The translations under genes and the position numbers were made by a program. A stretch of 50,753 bases of DNA from Acanthamoeba lenticulata (Eukaryota; Discosea; Longamoebia; Acanthamoebidae): the NCBI GenBank assembly GCA_002179805.1, contig NAVB01000091.1, positions 1 through 50,753 of the forward strand. Reading direction: 5' to 3'. This document shows positions 1-9,886 of this stretch, piece after piece. Below the pieces are notes generated by a model. The model saw nothing but the letters and a program-made list of their open reading frames with translations. It had not been told where the DNA came from and made no database searches. Within the stretch, counting starts at the first letter, position 1, and each line of letters begins with the position of its first letter.

Positions 1-453
1 TTCGTGCGTACATTCGTAGGGCTGATGAATCGACGCCAAATCTTCTTCGCCGCGGTGGACATGGCCCTCCACACGGCCAACGATCCACGCGTGGCACGGC
101 ACGCCGACTCGGGCCGTGTCGACACGGCGACCACATGGGCGCGGCTGCGGCGCGAGCTCACGTGGCTCGAGCAGGCGCAAGGGACCAACCCGGCGGCCTC
201 ATTTGGCCACATCATGGGCGGATATGATGGCCAGTACTACGGCTACAAGTGGGCTGAGGTGTTTGCTGCCGACATGTTTGGCCAGTTTGAGAAGGCGCCT
301 GGTGGGGCCATGGACAAGAGCATGGGACGGCGCTACAGGCAGGTCGTGCTGGCACCTGGGGGCGAGCGGGACAGCATGGAGAGCCTGGTGGAGTTCCTTG
401 GGCGGGAGCCCACACAGGACGCCTTCTTGCGTCACATTGGCCTCTCTAAGTAG
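1..453 (+). CDS. M3 family metallo-oligopeptidase (thimet oligopeptidase/neurolysin type), C-terminal part
   Basis: This is the last exon of a zinc oligopeptidase that cuts short peptides in cytosol or mitochondria. The residues match the C-terminal helical part of thimet oligopeptidase: a NRRQIFFAAVD stretch, then GTNPAASFGH, then GGYDGQYYGYKWAEVFAADMF, and the closing LAPGGERDS and FLGREPTQDAFL motifs. In the family the GGYDAxYYGY loop carries substrate-binding tyrosines, which are present. The zinc-binding HExxH motif lies upstream of the window, so catalytic competence cannot be judged. A tag at 17-19 looks like a 3' splice site, so the true exon probably begins at 20. Translation ends with a TAG at 451-453. 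The gene converges on the exportin gene with a 275-base AT-rich spacer holding an AATAAA near 615. Confidence 0.9.
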   Translation, partial: FVRTFVGLMNRRQIFFAAVDMALHTANDPRVARHADSGRVDTATTWARLRRELTWLEQAQGTNPAASFGHIMGGYDGQYYGYKWAEVFAADMFGQFEKAPGGAMDKSMGRRYRQVVLAPGGERDSMESLVEFLGREPTQDAFLRHIGLSK

Positions 454-728
454 TGGTGGTGTTTTTTTCAAGTTGCTGATGCTCTACCATTTTTCTTTTT
501 TATATCTTGTTGATGTGCTTTTTTTGATGGTAGGGTTATAGTGCCTGTGACCATTTTCTATATAACATCCCAAATGTATAGACAAAAGTTAAGATTTTTT
601 GAGGTAACTAAACAAATAAAATTGAAAAAATGGCAAAAAACAAACCATTAACAAAACAGCCCTATTAACTCTCATCCAACACGTTGGTGTTGGAATATCA
701 CTTCTTCCTTCAAATTGCAAGCCCAAGT

Positions 729-3700
729 CTAGCTTTGGCTCTTCTCGCTCTCTGCCTTGGCCAGTTTCTGTGTATGAGTTTACAATGTTAATTCCAAAAG
801 TTCAAAAGAAAGTTTCGATTTCTGTTTTTTTATAAATAAAAATAAAAATGGTGCGGACCTTCTCTTTCTCCTTGAGGGAGAGTTCAGAGTTGTCGCCCTC
901 GGAAAACTCAAGGACGAGGAAGTCGCGCAGGTGCAGCTTGACTGAGTTTTTGTCCGTGTTGAGGTCAAACAGGTTCATCACGAATGACCTCACGTGCTCT
1001 CTGCGCCACCGCAGCACCAGATGTAAGACTCAAAAAGAAGAAAGATAATGAAGACAAAGGAGATGAAGATGATGACGTACTTGTCAGCGTTGGGGAAGGC
1101 CTTGGAGAAGAGTTCCACGACGTAGCCGCGGAGGAACATCTGGCGTTGCCCAGCGGCACGCGGACCTGGCCCGTCTCCACCAGGTTGAACATCTTCATCA
1201 AAATTGTTGCCTGCAGCGAGAAGCCAAAACATTCCCGCCCCAATGAAAGATCAACATAAGTTAAAATGGTCAATAAACAAGCCAATTGGACACGTACCAG
1301 ACTTGAAGGAGGTGTTGGTCAGCACGAAGAACACGTCGTGGAGGAGTGACAGGAAGTAGTCCTGGTACAAGCCTGAGGCCGGACAACAAAATGCGTTAAC
1401 ACACACACGCAAGAATAGCACAAAATAAAATGGAAAGGGACGAATGAAGAAGAAAAAGGGGGAAGGCGTACTCTGGGCGACTTCGGCACTAGCCTTTTCG
1501 ATGTTCTGCCAGAGCTCGAGGAGGATGGTGAGACCGGTCTCGGCAATGTTGTGCGTGGTGTGCTTGAAGGCCCAGACGACGCTGTCGATGATGATCTTGA
1601 AGGTGGCCGCCGGCATCATGATGAAGGCCGGGAAGCAGTGGAGGTTGATGGCGCGGATGAGCTCAAAGAAGTGGAGGCGGTGGACCGGGTAGTCCTCAAA
1701 GTTCTTGCTGATCATGGCCAGCGTACACTCAAACACGGCGCCGAGGATGGGCAGGATCTTGTCGGTCATGAGGTCCTTGAACCGGTGAATGATGACGCCC
1801 ATGAGCGACAGCACCTCGGGGTCGCGCGCGTCGGGGATGTTCTGCTTGTAGTCGATCTACACGGCTTCGAGAAGCGGTGGGATCAAGTTGGTTACCAGGA
1901 CCTGCTCGTCCTCGGAGCGCTCGATAAACGTCTCCTGCAGCTGCAGCGTCTCCTTCTTGACCGCCCGCATCGCCCGGATTACCTCCGTCTGCATCACGTC
2001 GGCGCCCTGCTGCGCCACCATGTTTGAGATCTCCATCGAGTACACCTTGTACACGTTCAGCACGTCCATGAAGATCCGCCGCAGCTGCAGTTGTGTTGGT
2101 TTATGAAACATTAGAACTTAAATAAATAAATAAATAACGATAAAAGATAACGAGGTACCTGGTGGATGTAGTCGTGGTGGAGGGACATGGCAGCGCGCAC
2201 GTTGGTGCGGAGGATCGTGATGATGCTCTTGCACGTGTTGAGCTGCTTCAGGTTGATGTCCTTCTGTGCTTCGGCCATGATCAACGTCCACTGCGCACGC
2301 CACAACGACGACCCCATCAGCACCAAGCAAGAAAGCAAAAAGAAATATAAATAATTCATGAAAGCAAATAATAATAAATAAAAAGGTGGTTGAGGGAGCC
2401 ACGAACAGTCTGGGTGGGAAGGTCCATGAACTTGATGACGAGGTTCTTGCGGGCGACGGGATCCGTGTGGGCATGGATCATGTAGCCGACGGCCTCGTAG
2501 AAGGTCTGGATCTGCTGGGGCTCGAGGTCGGAGATGATCTGCGGGAGGGTGTTGAGGATCTCCTCCACGAAGATGTAGCTCTCGCCCACTTCCCGCACGA
2601 CAAACTTCCGGCGGCACTTCTGCGCGATCTTGAGGAACGTGTCGCACGCCATGTCCTGCACGCCCGGGTGCGTCTCGTGCATGAACTCAAACAGCTTGTT
2701 CACCACCGTCTTCAGGAACTTCCAGTGGGCCTGCATTGAGTTCCAGTGGACACATGTTTCGTTCGTTAGTTTGTGTGCCGACGACAATGGCTTGTAGAGA
2801 GGAAGTGAAGACGTACGCGAAGGAAGCGCGGGTACTGGCCAACTATGTACATAATGTTGGAGGCGATGACGGCCTTGTTGTCCTTTCCCCGCTTCATCTC
2901 GCAGAGACCCAGCAGGTCCTTGATCACCGTCACCAGGAACCTCTTTTCATCGTCCTCGCCTGACAATAACAAAGATAACAATGTTTTATAAAATTAGAAA
3001 TTTGCATAAATAAAATGAAATGCAGAGCGAAGCGTACTCTGCGCGCCAGAGATCGAGCCGATGGCCCAACAAAGCGTGTTGAGGTTGTTCCACGACCAAT
3101 CGGTGCCGTTCACCTTGAAAATAAAGATATTAGTACCGCTAAATGATGAAAAAGAAAATAGATCGATTTATACCTGGTTGGCGAGCTTCTCAAGCATGAT
3201 CTGTTGCGTGTCCTGGTGGTCCAAGTTGGTGAAGTAGATGAGCGTCTGGCGCATGCTCTTGTAGAGGATGATCGAATCTGTGTCCTTGATCCTCTCCCGC
3301 ACAATCTCGCCGTTCTCATCTTCAACGATCAGCACTTCCTCCGGCTTGGGCATCCGGCCAATGATGACTCGCCTCGCTGCAAATATATTTATAAATTTCA
3401 ATAAAAATGTTGAAAAAAAAGAAGCAAAAAGGGACGCACCGCGCGAGAAAATGGGCGAGTAGAGGGCCCGGCGCGGCGAGATCGGTGTGGTGACGGCACC
3501 GAGCGATGGGCCGAGCATGAGCGGCGACGGCGCAGCCTGGATCATCGGTGGCTCATCGTAGACCTCTGAAGCCTGCAGGACCAAATGTGAATAAAAGCAG
3601 AAAAAAAAATGGAAAAGGAAAACAACAAAGAAGAGGGCTCGTACGAGCTTGTTCCAGTAGTCGAGACAGATCTTCCAGACCTCGACGTCGTCGACCTCAG

Positions 3701-5166
3701 AGATGCCCAGAAGGTACCAGTGAGCTTCGAGCAAGAGTTGGTGGTTCTCGGTGACTGACTCAAGCTCCTTGAGGTGGTTGGAGAAAAGCGTGCAGAAGAA
3801 GATGGCGAGGTTTTGGATGAAGTTCTGCTGCGCGTCGTTGGCGTTTTCATAGACGTCCCGGAAGTCTTCATAGCAAAAAACAGCGAATAAATACGATGAG
3901 CGATGAGCATAGCCAACAAAAGAAAGAAAAGGGAAGAACAAAGAAGACGTACTGGTATTGGGCGGGAGAGTGTTCTTGAGCTGCGGCATGAAAGCGGCAA
4001 AGAGCTGAACAAAGACTTGGCCTTGCTGCTCGCCGACGTTGATGCCAGAGATCTCCGTCAGGCACTTGAGGGTAATGTTCTGGAAGGGCGCCACCACGAA
4101 GAACTGCACCACAAGCCGCACTACTTGTTAAGACTCTTCGACAACGAGCAAGGAAGAGGACAATGATGGGCGCACCTTGAAGAGGAGAAGCTCGACCATC
4201 TTGGTCTGGAAGATGTAGCCGATCGGAATCCAGTTGAGGAAGCGGAGCAGAGTCTCCAGTGTGGCGTTGATGAGCGAAGGCTTGACCGAATTCCTCAAAA
4301 TGAAGTCGCACAGCTGATAGATGAGCGAGAACTCCTTGTTGTAGGCAGCCTTAAGCTCCTTAACCTTGGCCTGCGTCATTTGCTCCTTGGAGTAGTCAAA
4401 GATCTCTTCACTACACCCGAGAGCGTGGTCAGTCAAAAAGAAAGAAAGAAAGAAAGAAAGTAGAAACACAGTTGTTCAACTTTCTGCAGCAAAACCAGTT
4501 GTTCGTACCTGAGAAGCTTCAAAATCTCCATGTTATTTTCGCACAAACTCTCATTCTTCTGACTGGCACCAACGATCTCGGGGATGAAGGTCTCCCAGTT
4601 GCGTGGCCATTCTTGCTTGAGAATCTGCAGAAGGGGGATTAAATCGGTGCGAAAATAATGATAAAACGCGGGAAAGCAGAGCAACACTCGTACCTGCACG
4701 AGAGTGATGTTGAGTTTCTTGAGAAAGAGGCGTTCCTTTTGCAAGGAGACTTCATCAGATGAAAGCTTGATGATGAGATTGACGATGTAGTTCCGGATGC
4801 CATCGCACTGCTGCCGCGGAAGCACTTTCCACCTGTACTGAATCACCTTCTCCAAAATGGCGAGGGCGAAGAACTTGGTGCTCTGGGATTGGGACTGCTC
4901 GAGAATCTGATCGACCCGGGACCAAGCCTGCGGGTGCTCCTGCAGCTGTGCAAGAAGCTTGCCAGCTTGATCACGCTACGTAGTATAAAAAGGGATGTCC
5001 GTGTTATTACACTCCACGTTGGGGGGGGGAGGGGCGATTTGGAGGGCGGGATGCAAGAGCAGTGTGCTGAGTGTACCTGGGGGCCGGCGCCAAGGTAGAA
5101 AAGATTGACGACTTGATCGAGCAGATTTACATCGAGCGGCTGCTCGAAGTTCAAAATGTTTTCCAT
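729..5166 (-). CDS. XPO1: Exportin-1 (CRM1), nuclear export receptor; coding sequence carries an in-frame TAG and a frame lesion
   Basis: Exportin-1 binds leucine-rich export signals with Ran-GTP and carries cargo through nuclear pores. I resolve 17 exons: 5077-5166, 4694-4975, 4509-4624, 4176-4410, 3953-4103, 3645-3865, 3440-3572, 3174-3376, 3038-3113, 2817-2959, 2407-2730, 2159-2290, 1472-2084, 1298-1372, 1081-1210, 859-1000 and 729-767. They total 3,105 bases, about 1,034 residues (human about 1,071). Conserved segments include [39 protein letters not shown] and the cargo-groove region [13 protein letters not shown] followed by QDMACDTF. The cysteine of human position 528 lies in this last region and appears as MACDTF. 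Two defects are visible: a TAG at 1857-1859 inside an otherwise conserved exon, and an out-of-frame segment in 1133-1210. It may be a decaying copy or contain assembly errors. The family call is very safe; whether the gene is intact is not. Confidence 0.93.
4436..4460. repeat. (AAAG)n microsatellite in exportin-1 intron
   Basis: About six AAAG units lie between exons 3 and 4 of the exportin gene. The tract is purine-rich on the plus strand, so it is pyrimidine-rich on the transcribed strand and may double as a polypyrimidine stretch. Confidence 0.8.
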
Positions 5167-5693
5167 TCTCTGTTTTTGTGATGCGATTTGGATCTCCTCC
5201 GAGCTACGATTCGTCCTTCAATTCACGTGCTTACACGCGTGAGCTTATGGATCAAGAAAATCCTTCTCTCTCTCTCTCTATCTCCACCACCCTGACCGCT
5301 GTTGTGACGACGCGCGAGATCTCAAATGGAGGGTCCCAAACCGCAAGACGTTCGCTCCCACACAAGCGCCAAAAACGCTAACCGTACGAGGAAAAATTGG
5401 AAGAAAAAGTGCACAATCCCGAATTTAACCAGGCAGCGCTATCTTCTAGAAGCTTCCCGTTGGTCGTTGTTGCCCCTTTGCTTGTTGGCCCCGCTTGGGT
5501 GCAGCAGGGGAGGGGCTGGCCGAGAGGCACAGAAAAAGGCCTCCCCAGCTTGTCTTGGGTTCAACCTGGTGTTCTCGCTTTCCGCCCAAATGCGCCAAAA
5601 CTCCCAGAACAACAGCTGCGTTGTTTAGGCCCTTTCGTGCATTTGGCGCCAACTCACGGTGACCGTTGACCGCCGGCAACACACTTGGGGCGC
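5167..5693. other. Spacer between exportin-1 start and the membrane-protein gene end
   Basis: There is no convincing gene here. It must hold the exportin-1 promoter and 5' UTR (a CT-rich tract lies at 5263-5285) and the 3' UTR of the minus-strand membrane protein. An alternative last exon of that gene could lie here: a possible donor sits beside 5739, an acceptor near 5623, and the TGA would then be at 5561-5563. The short open frames in the spacer resemble no family I know. Confidence 0.5.
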
Positions 5694-6543
5694 TCAAGCG
5701 CGAGACGGTTTAGGGCCCGCACGCGAGTACCTGAGGGTGAGGCCGAAGGAAAGGACGAAGAAGAAGCGCAGAGCAAGGCTAGAGGCACTGAAGATCTGTT
5801 GGAACTGGCCGCGCGCCGCGTTGATGACCGTCTTGAGCGCCCAAGCGAAGGGAGGCATGGTGTACTTGGCCACCTCGAGCGCTGTCTGCCTCGTGATGGC
5901 GCCCGTAGCCGTGAGCGCCAACAGCGCCGTCGTCTCAGCCGCTGCAAAGTAGAACACGTATCTGTGGTTGTTGAGAAGCACGTGAGTGAGGGCACAAGTA
6001 AGTGTTCCTTTCAACTTGCAGATGTACGTACCTGCCAACGAATTTGAGGGCCATGGCGGTGGCGTAGCCCACCAGGGCGCCCGTGAAGCCCATGAGGATG
6101 ACGTACCACTCGGGTGGGCGAGCCTCGGCCTCTTTGCGCTTGGCATCTGCCAACGCACGCTGCGCCTCATCCACTTTGTCCTCCACCTTCTGCGCCACGC
6201 CTTGCTGATAGCGCTGATCAAGTGCGTAAGCCGTTGTAGGGTGATCGGTGGTGGCTTTCACGGTTATGCCCGCAGCCAGCAAAGATGAGCGTCCGGCGTG
6301 CAAGATGACGGGGGTGGCCATCAAGCGGCGCAGCCCAGCCAGGCGGCCAGATGCAGAACTTGAGGTCCATGCAGTTCGGGTGGTGAGCACGGGCGCTGAA
6401 GCTTGGGAGAGGCAACGCGACACCAACGGTGCACCAGAACTGGATGCGTGTCGAAGCAAGCTGCCGCTCCCTGCGAAGCTCCACCGAACTCGGGCTGCCC
6501 GACACCACCACCCCCATCCTTTAATCCTCGTGTGCGCCTGCAC
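5694..6543 (-). CDS. Small multi-pass membrane protein, possibly mitochondrial, family unknown
   Basis: I do not recognise this family. The best-supported coding parts are exon 6032-6321 and exon 5961 downward, joined in frame across a GTACGT...CAG intron. The protein has a charged helix rich in Glu, Ala and Arg (DEAQRALADAKRKEAEA), then PPEWYVILMGFTGALVGYA (a first membrane helix). FYFAAAETTALLALTATGAI may be a second helix, and a third begins near SSLALRFFFVLSFG. The frame stays open upstream to 6543, giving an arginine- and serine-rich N-terminus (SGSLLRHASSSGA...) that could be a mitochondrial presequence. The internal ATG at 6319-6321 is the conservative alternative start. The stop used here is at 5694; a further intron with a stop near 5561 is possible. 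There is no functional assignment. Confidence 0.55.
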
Positions 6544-6763
6544 GGGAGGGAGGCGAGGACTCTACCTGTGGCTCTCATGTCAGTAGTGGTTGAATTCTGT
6601 GTGGTTATGCGAATCGATCTTGAGCACAAAAACAGTTTACTGTGCTCTCGAGCTTTCTTGTGGACTGCCTTTGAATTGAATCAATCTGCACACAAGTCTT
6701 TTCGACGAAGTTGGCCGAATATCATGTACAACACAACGCGCCCGCAAAGTGCCTCCTCGCTCC

Positions 6764-9233
6764 CTACGCTGCCGGACCGCTCTCGGCCTGGTCCTTGGCG
6801 TTGGCACCGCGAGGCTTTCTCGACGGAGCTCGCCTTCCTCGCGCGCCGATCACTCTGGCCTTCCTCACCTCCAGGAAGTGGTCCACGAACTCGCGGCCTA
6901 AACGCGTGGGTTCGTCATTACAAAGTTGAAGATGATCAAGATGAAGACGAGGGGCCGTACCCTCTTCAGCCGGGACCTCTTCCGCGGCGGGGGCTGCTGC
7001 GGCCTCCTTGGCGCCGACGGCGGCCTGCTGCGCCTCGCTTAGCTGAATCGATACCTTTGGGGGCATGGGCGCCGCTGTTCCCGCACGACACGACACGACA
7101 CGACACGACACGACACACACGCGCGTGGGGTCAGCTTGTTGACCAAAGGACAGAGACAAGCGCTGGACGCACGTTCAGACGGGCGCGGCGGACGCGGAGG
7201 CGGGACAGCCGGCGCCGGGCGACGCGGGGGCGGGCCGCCGCGCATCATGGCCGGGTTGAAGATGTCCTGCAGGTTCTTGATCAGCTGCTGGCGCGCGCCG
7301 TCGAGCTGCTGCTGCTGCTGCTGCTGCTGCGGTCGGGCGTCTGTCGACGTTGACGGCCTCTGGTTCTGCGACGGCGACGAGACCGCGCCCTCGCGCTCGC
7401 GCATCTGGCGCTCAAAGTGCGTGCCCAGGTTTTCGGTTTTCTTGACGCGCCTAAGGGTGAGGCGCTGGGCCGCCTGCTGCTTGCGCTTCTCCTCCTCGGC
7501 TACCTTTTCCTTCTGCTCGCGCTCGCGCTGCTCACGCTCAGTTTTCTCATGCAACCGCTTCTGTTCCTCCTCTTCCTCTTCCTGGCGCTTGCGCTTGCGC
7601 TCCTCGAGCTTGGCGTTCAGCGCCACCGTCGCCGCCGCCACGTCCCAGTCTGGGAGCGGGCACGATCAATCAGCTCACAACAATGATAGAAATGGTGATG
7701 AAGATGAAGACTACGGGCGAGGACATACCGTGGTCAGCGAGGAGCTCGCGGATCTCCCACTCGGCAAACTCGCGGTCAAACGCCAGAAGAAGCACGTTGA
7801 CCTGCTTGTTCTCGGCCGTTTCCAGGAGCTTGGCCGAGGCAGCCTCTGATAACTGGAAGTCAAACTGCACCAGCACCGCCGTGATCTCCTCCCTTGAGCA
7901 CAAACACCATCAGCCTCCATTCAACCATCAGTCCATCGACTCTGGGAGGCCACGCACTCGTCAAGCGAGTCAAACTGCTCGTGCGCGAGCGAAATGGCCA
8001 GCGCCTTGCTTCGTTCCGCCTCTGGTATCGAGACGCCAATAAAGTGAGGATGCAAATGAACCAATAAAACGGGAAAGAAGGGGCGCACCCTCAGCCCGGG
8101 CAGCGACAACGTCGGTGTGCGAGAGCGACGCGAGGAAGGTCATGACCATGGCCTTCTCGTTCTCCTCTGATTCCTCCATCTCCTCTTCGCCTTCCTCGCC
8201 TCCTTCTTCCTTCTTCTGTGGCTCCTCATCTTGCTGAGGCTCAACTACCACTGAAGTCACCTCTTGAGATGCCGTCTCGTCGACTTCTTCCTTTTCCTCT
8301 TCTACGACCTTCTCCTCCTCCTCCTCCTCCTTGACCGACTTCTCCTTCTTCTTGTCCTTCTTCTTCTTGTCCTTCTTCTTGTGGGAGCTCTTCATGCTGC
8401 TGCTGGCCTTCTTGATCTTCTTGGCCTTCTTCGGGGCGCCATGCTTGGCCTTGCCCTCGCGCATCTTGGTCTCGGTGAGGGCCACCAGGTAGAGCAACTC
8501 GTCGATGGTTGCCTCCATGTTGTGGCCGCACTCCTCGTAGATCTTCATGACCTCCTCTCGCGGTATCAGCTGGAACCTTCACGTCGTGCCATCCCACGCC
8601 AGGCCAGGCCATGCGTCAGTTTCTAAAAAGCCGCTACACGGCCGAGTAGAACCGCTCGTAGAGCCAAACGAGAAGAAAAGCAAAGAAGGGACGCCTACTT
8701 GGACTCGAGCTTGTCCAGAACGCGCTGCTGTTGCTCCTCAGCGCGTCGAACCTGGTGCTCCTGGTCCTCGCGCTTCTTGCGTCGAATCTCGGAGCGGAGG
8801 GCCTCTCGCGCCTGGTTGTGCTTGTCCACCAGCACGTCCACCACGTTGCCTGACGTGGTCATGCGAAAAGAGTCGTTACTCAAAAGGCTTTGTGATTCTG
8901 TAGCGCGAGTAGCAGGGGAAGTAGAGACAACAGGAAGTGGTAGGTAGACCTACCGGCCATCGAGTTTTTGGACTTGATCAGTTGGTCCTTCATGAGGCGG
9001 TGGTCAACGCGGAAGATGGACCTGCGCCGTAGAAAGGGCGTTGGCAGGTCTGAGTCAACAAGCCGCGCAGACGGAAACGATCGTAAGGCGACATACCCAA
9101 GCAACTTGGCCTTGGCCTCGACCTTCTCGAGCTCGGCAGCCTCCCACTTATCGATGGTGTCTATGATGGAGTTGCTCTTTTCCAGGTGAGCCTGGCTACG
9201 CTCAATGGCCTGTCTAGCCTTGGCAGCAAACAT
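6764..9233 (-). CDS. CUE-domain, coiled-coil protein (ubiquitin-binding candidate)
   Basis: A multi-exon gene. The N-terminal third is a charged coiled coil (AKARQAIERSQAHLEKSN, later DKHNQAREALRSEIRRKKR). Next comes a CUE-like helical hairpin (LIPREEVMKIYEECGHN, then ATIDELLYLV; near 8570-8480), a Lys/Glu-rich linker, and a second CUE-like unit (EWEIRELLADHDWDVAAATVALNAKLEE) near 7770-7605. This runs into another long Glu/Arg coiled coil, a glutamine tract and a proline-rich tail ending at the TAG 6764-6766. CUE domains bind ubiquitin and are common in endosomal and ER-degradation adaptors; that role is inferred. The start is uncertain: an ATG lies at 9231-9233, but the frame is open further 5' (WPGKKVSENHPYN) after a likely 3' splice site, so a short upstream exon probably exists. 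Confidence 0.65.
7084..7116. repeat. (ACACG)n pentanucleotide repeat in CUE-gene intron
   Basis: Six or seven perfect CACGA units lie within the last-but-one intron of the CUE-domain gene, directly next to the 3' splice site of the exon encoding PAPMPPKVS. A shorter copy of the same unit lies at about 35928-35946, also intronic. Confidence 0.9.
7306..7330. repeat. CTG/CAG repeat encoding a glutamine tract
   Basis: Eight CTG units on the plus strand encode eight consecutive glutamines in the minus-strand CUE protein. The tract separates its second coiled coil from the proline-rich tail. Confidence 0.9.
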
Positions 9234-9886
9234 GTTGTATGGGTGGTTCTCGCTCACCTTCTTACCAGGCCAATCTGTTGAAGGGGGAGGTCAAGATTTG
9301 TTACAACGCTGGTGTCTGGCTGGCGCAAGAAAGGTGGATGAAGGAAAGCGCACGTCAAACAACAGGCGTGCAGCTCCTGTACAAGGGCACAAACCAAGTA
9401 GCTGAGTCTTGTGCTGTTCTTGGTAACGGCTATGCTGGTGCCTCTTCGACGGCTGTCGACATGAAGAAAATAAAAACTTTATATTTATTATTCGCTGAAG
9501 CTTATCAATGCCTATTTTTTAAATGTTTTCTTCTTTTCGTTGTTGAAATCTAAACAAAACGAAGAGAAATTCATAACAAAGCGATCGATGACGGCACAAG
9601 AAGAACAGAGCTAATATGCAGCCGAGCTCTCCGGTACCGTCCGTGCGGGTTGAGCTCAGTTTTCATAGCCATTAACCGTAGCTTGTGTTTCAATGATGGC
9701 AGATGGCCTATGGCCACGCCCAATTCCGGGCCCTGCTCGTCTGTCTTCAAGAAGAAGGTTCCCGCAACTTCCCTTGCTTCTACGTTCTCCTGACCTATTC
9801 CCTTCTCAAAATGTTGCCCCTCAGCTCTGAAGCGATGCAGCCCGGGGCCGCCGCCTGATGGCCGCCACCCCTGGTGGCACCACTTC
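9234..9886. other. Divergent spacer upstream of CUE gene and F-box gene
   Basis: This stretch should hold both 5' regions. Near 9255-9280 the CUE reading frame continues 5' to a plausible 3' splice site. From 9462 leftward a minus-strand ATG opens a frame that meets TAG and TGA quickly. Around 9810-9886 a plus-strand ATG frame would join the F-box gene through a GT-AG intron but contains a TGA. 9460-9560 is AT-rich. There is no other gene that I can support. Confidence 0.4.

Noticed and set aside
9234..9462. Minus-strand frame MSTAVEEAPA... upstream of the CUE gene, with words resembling the beta-rich domain at 46709-47470 (FVP...VV).
   Set aside because: The frame has TAG and TGA within about 35 codons, and the likeness covers only a few residues. 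It is probably 5' UTR and chance.
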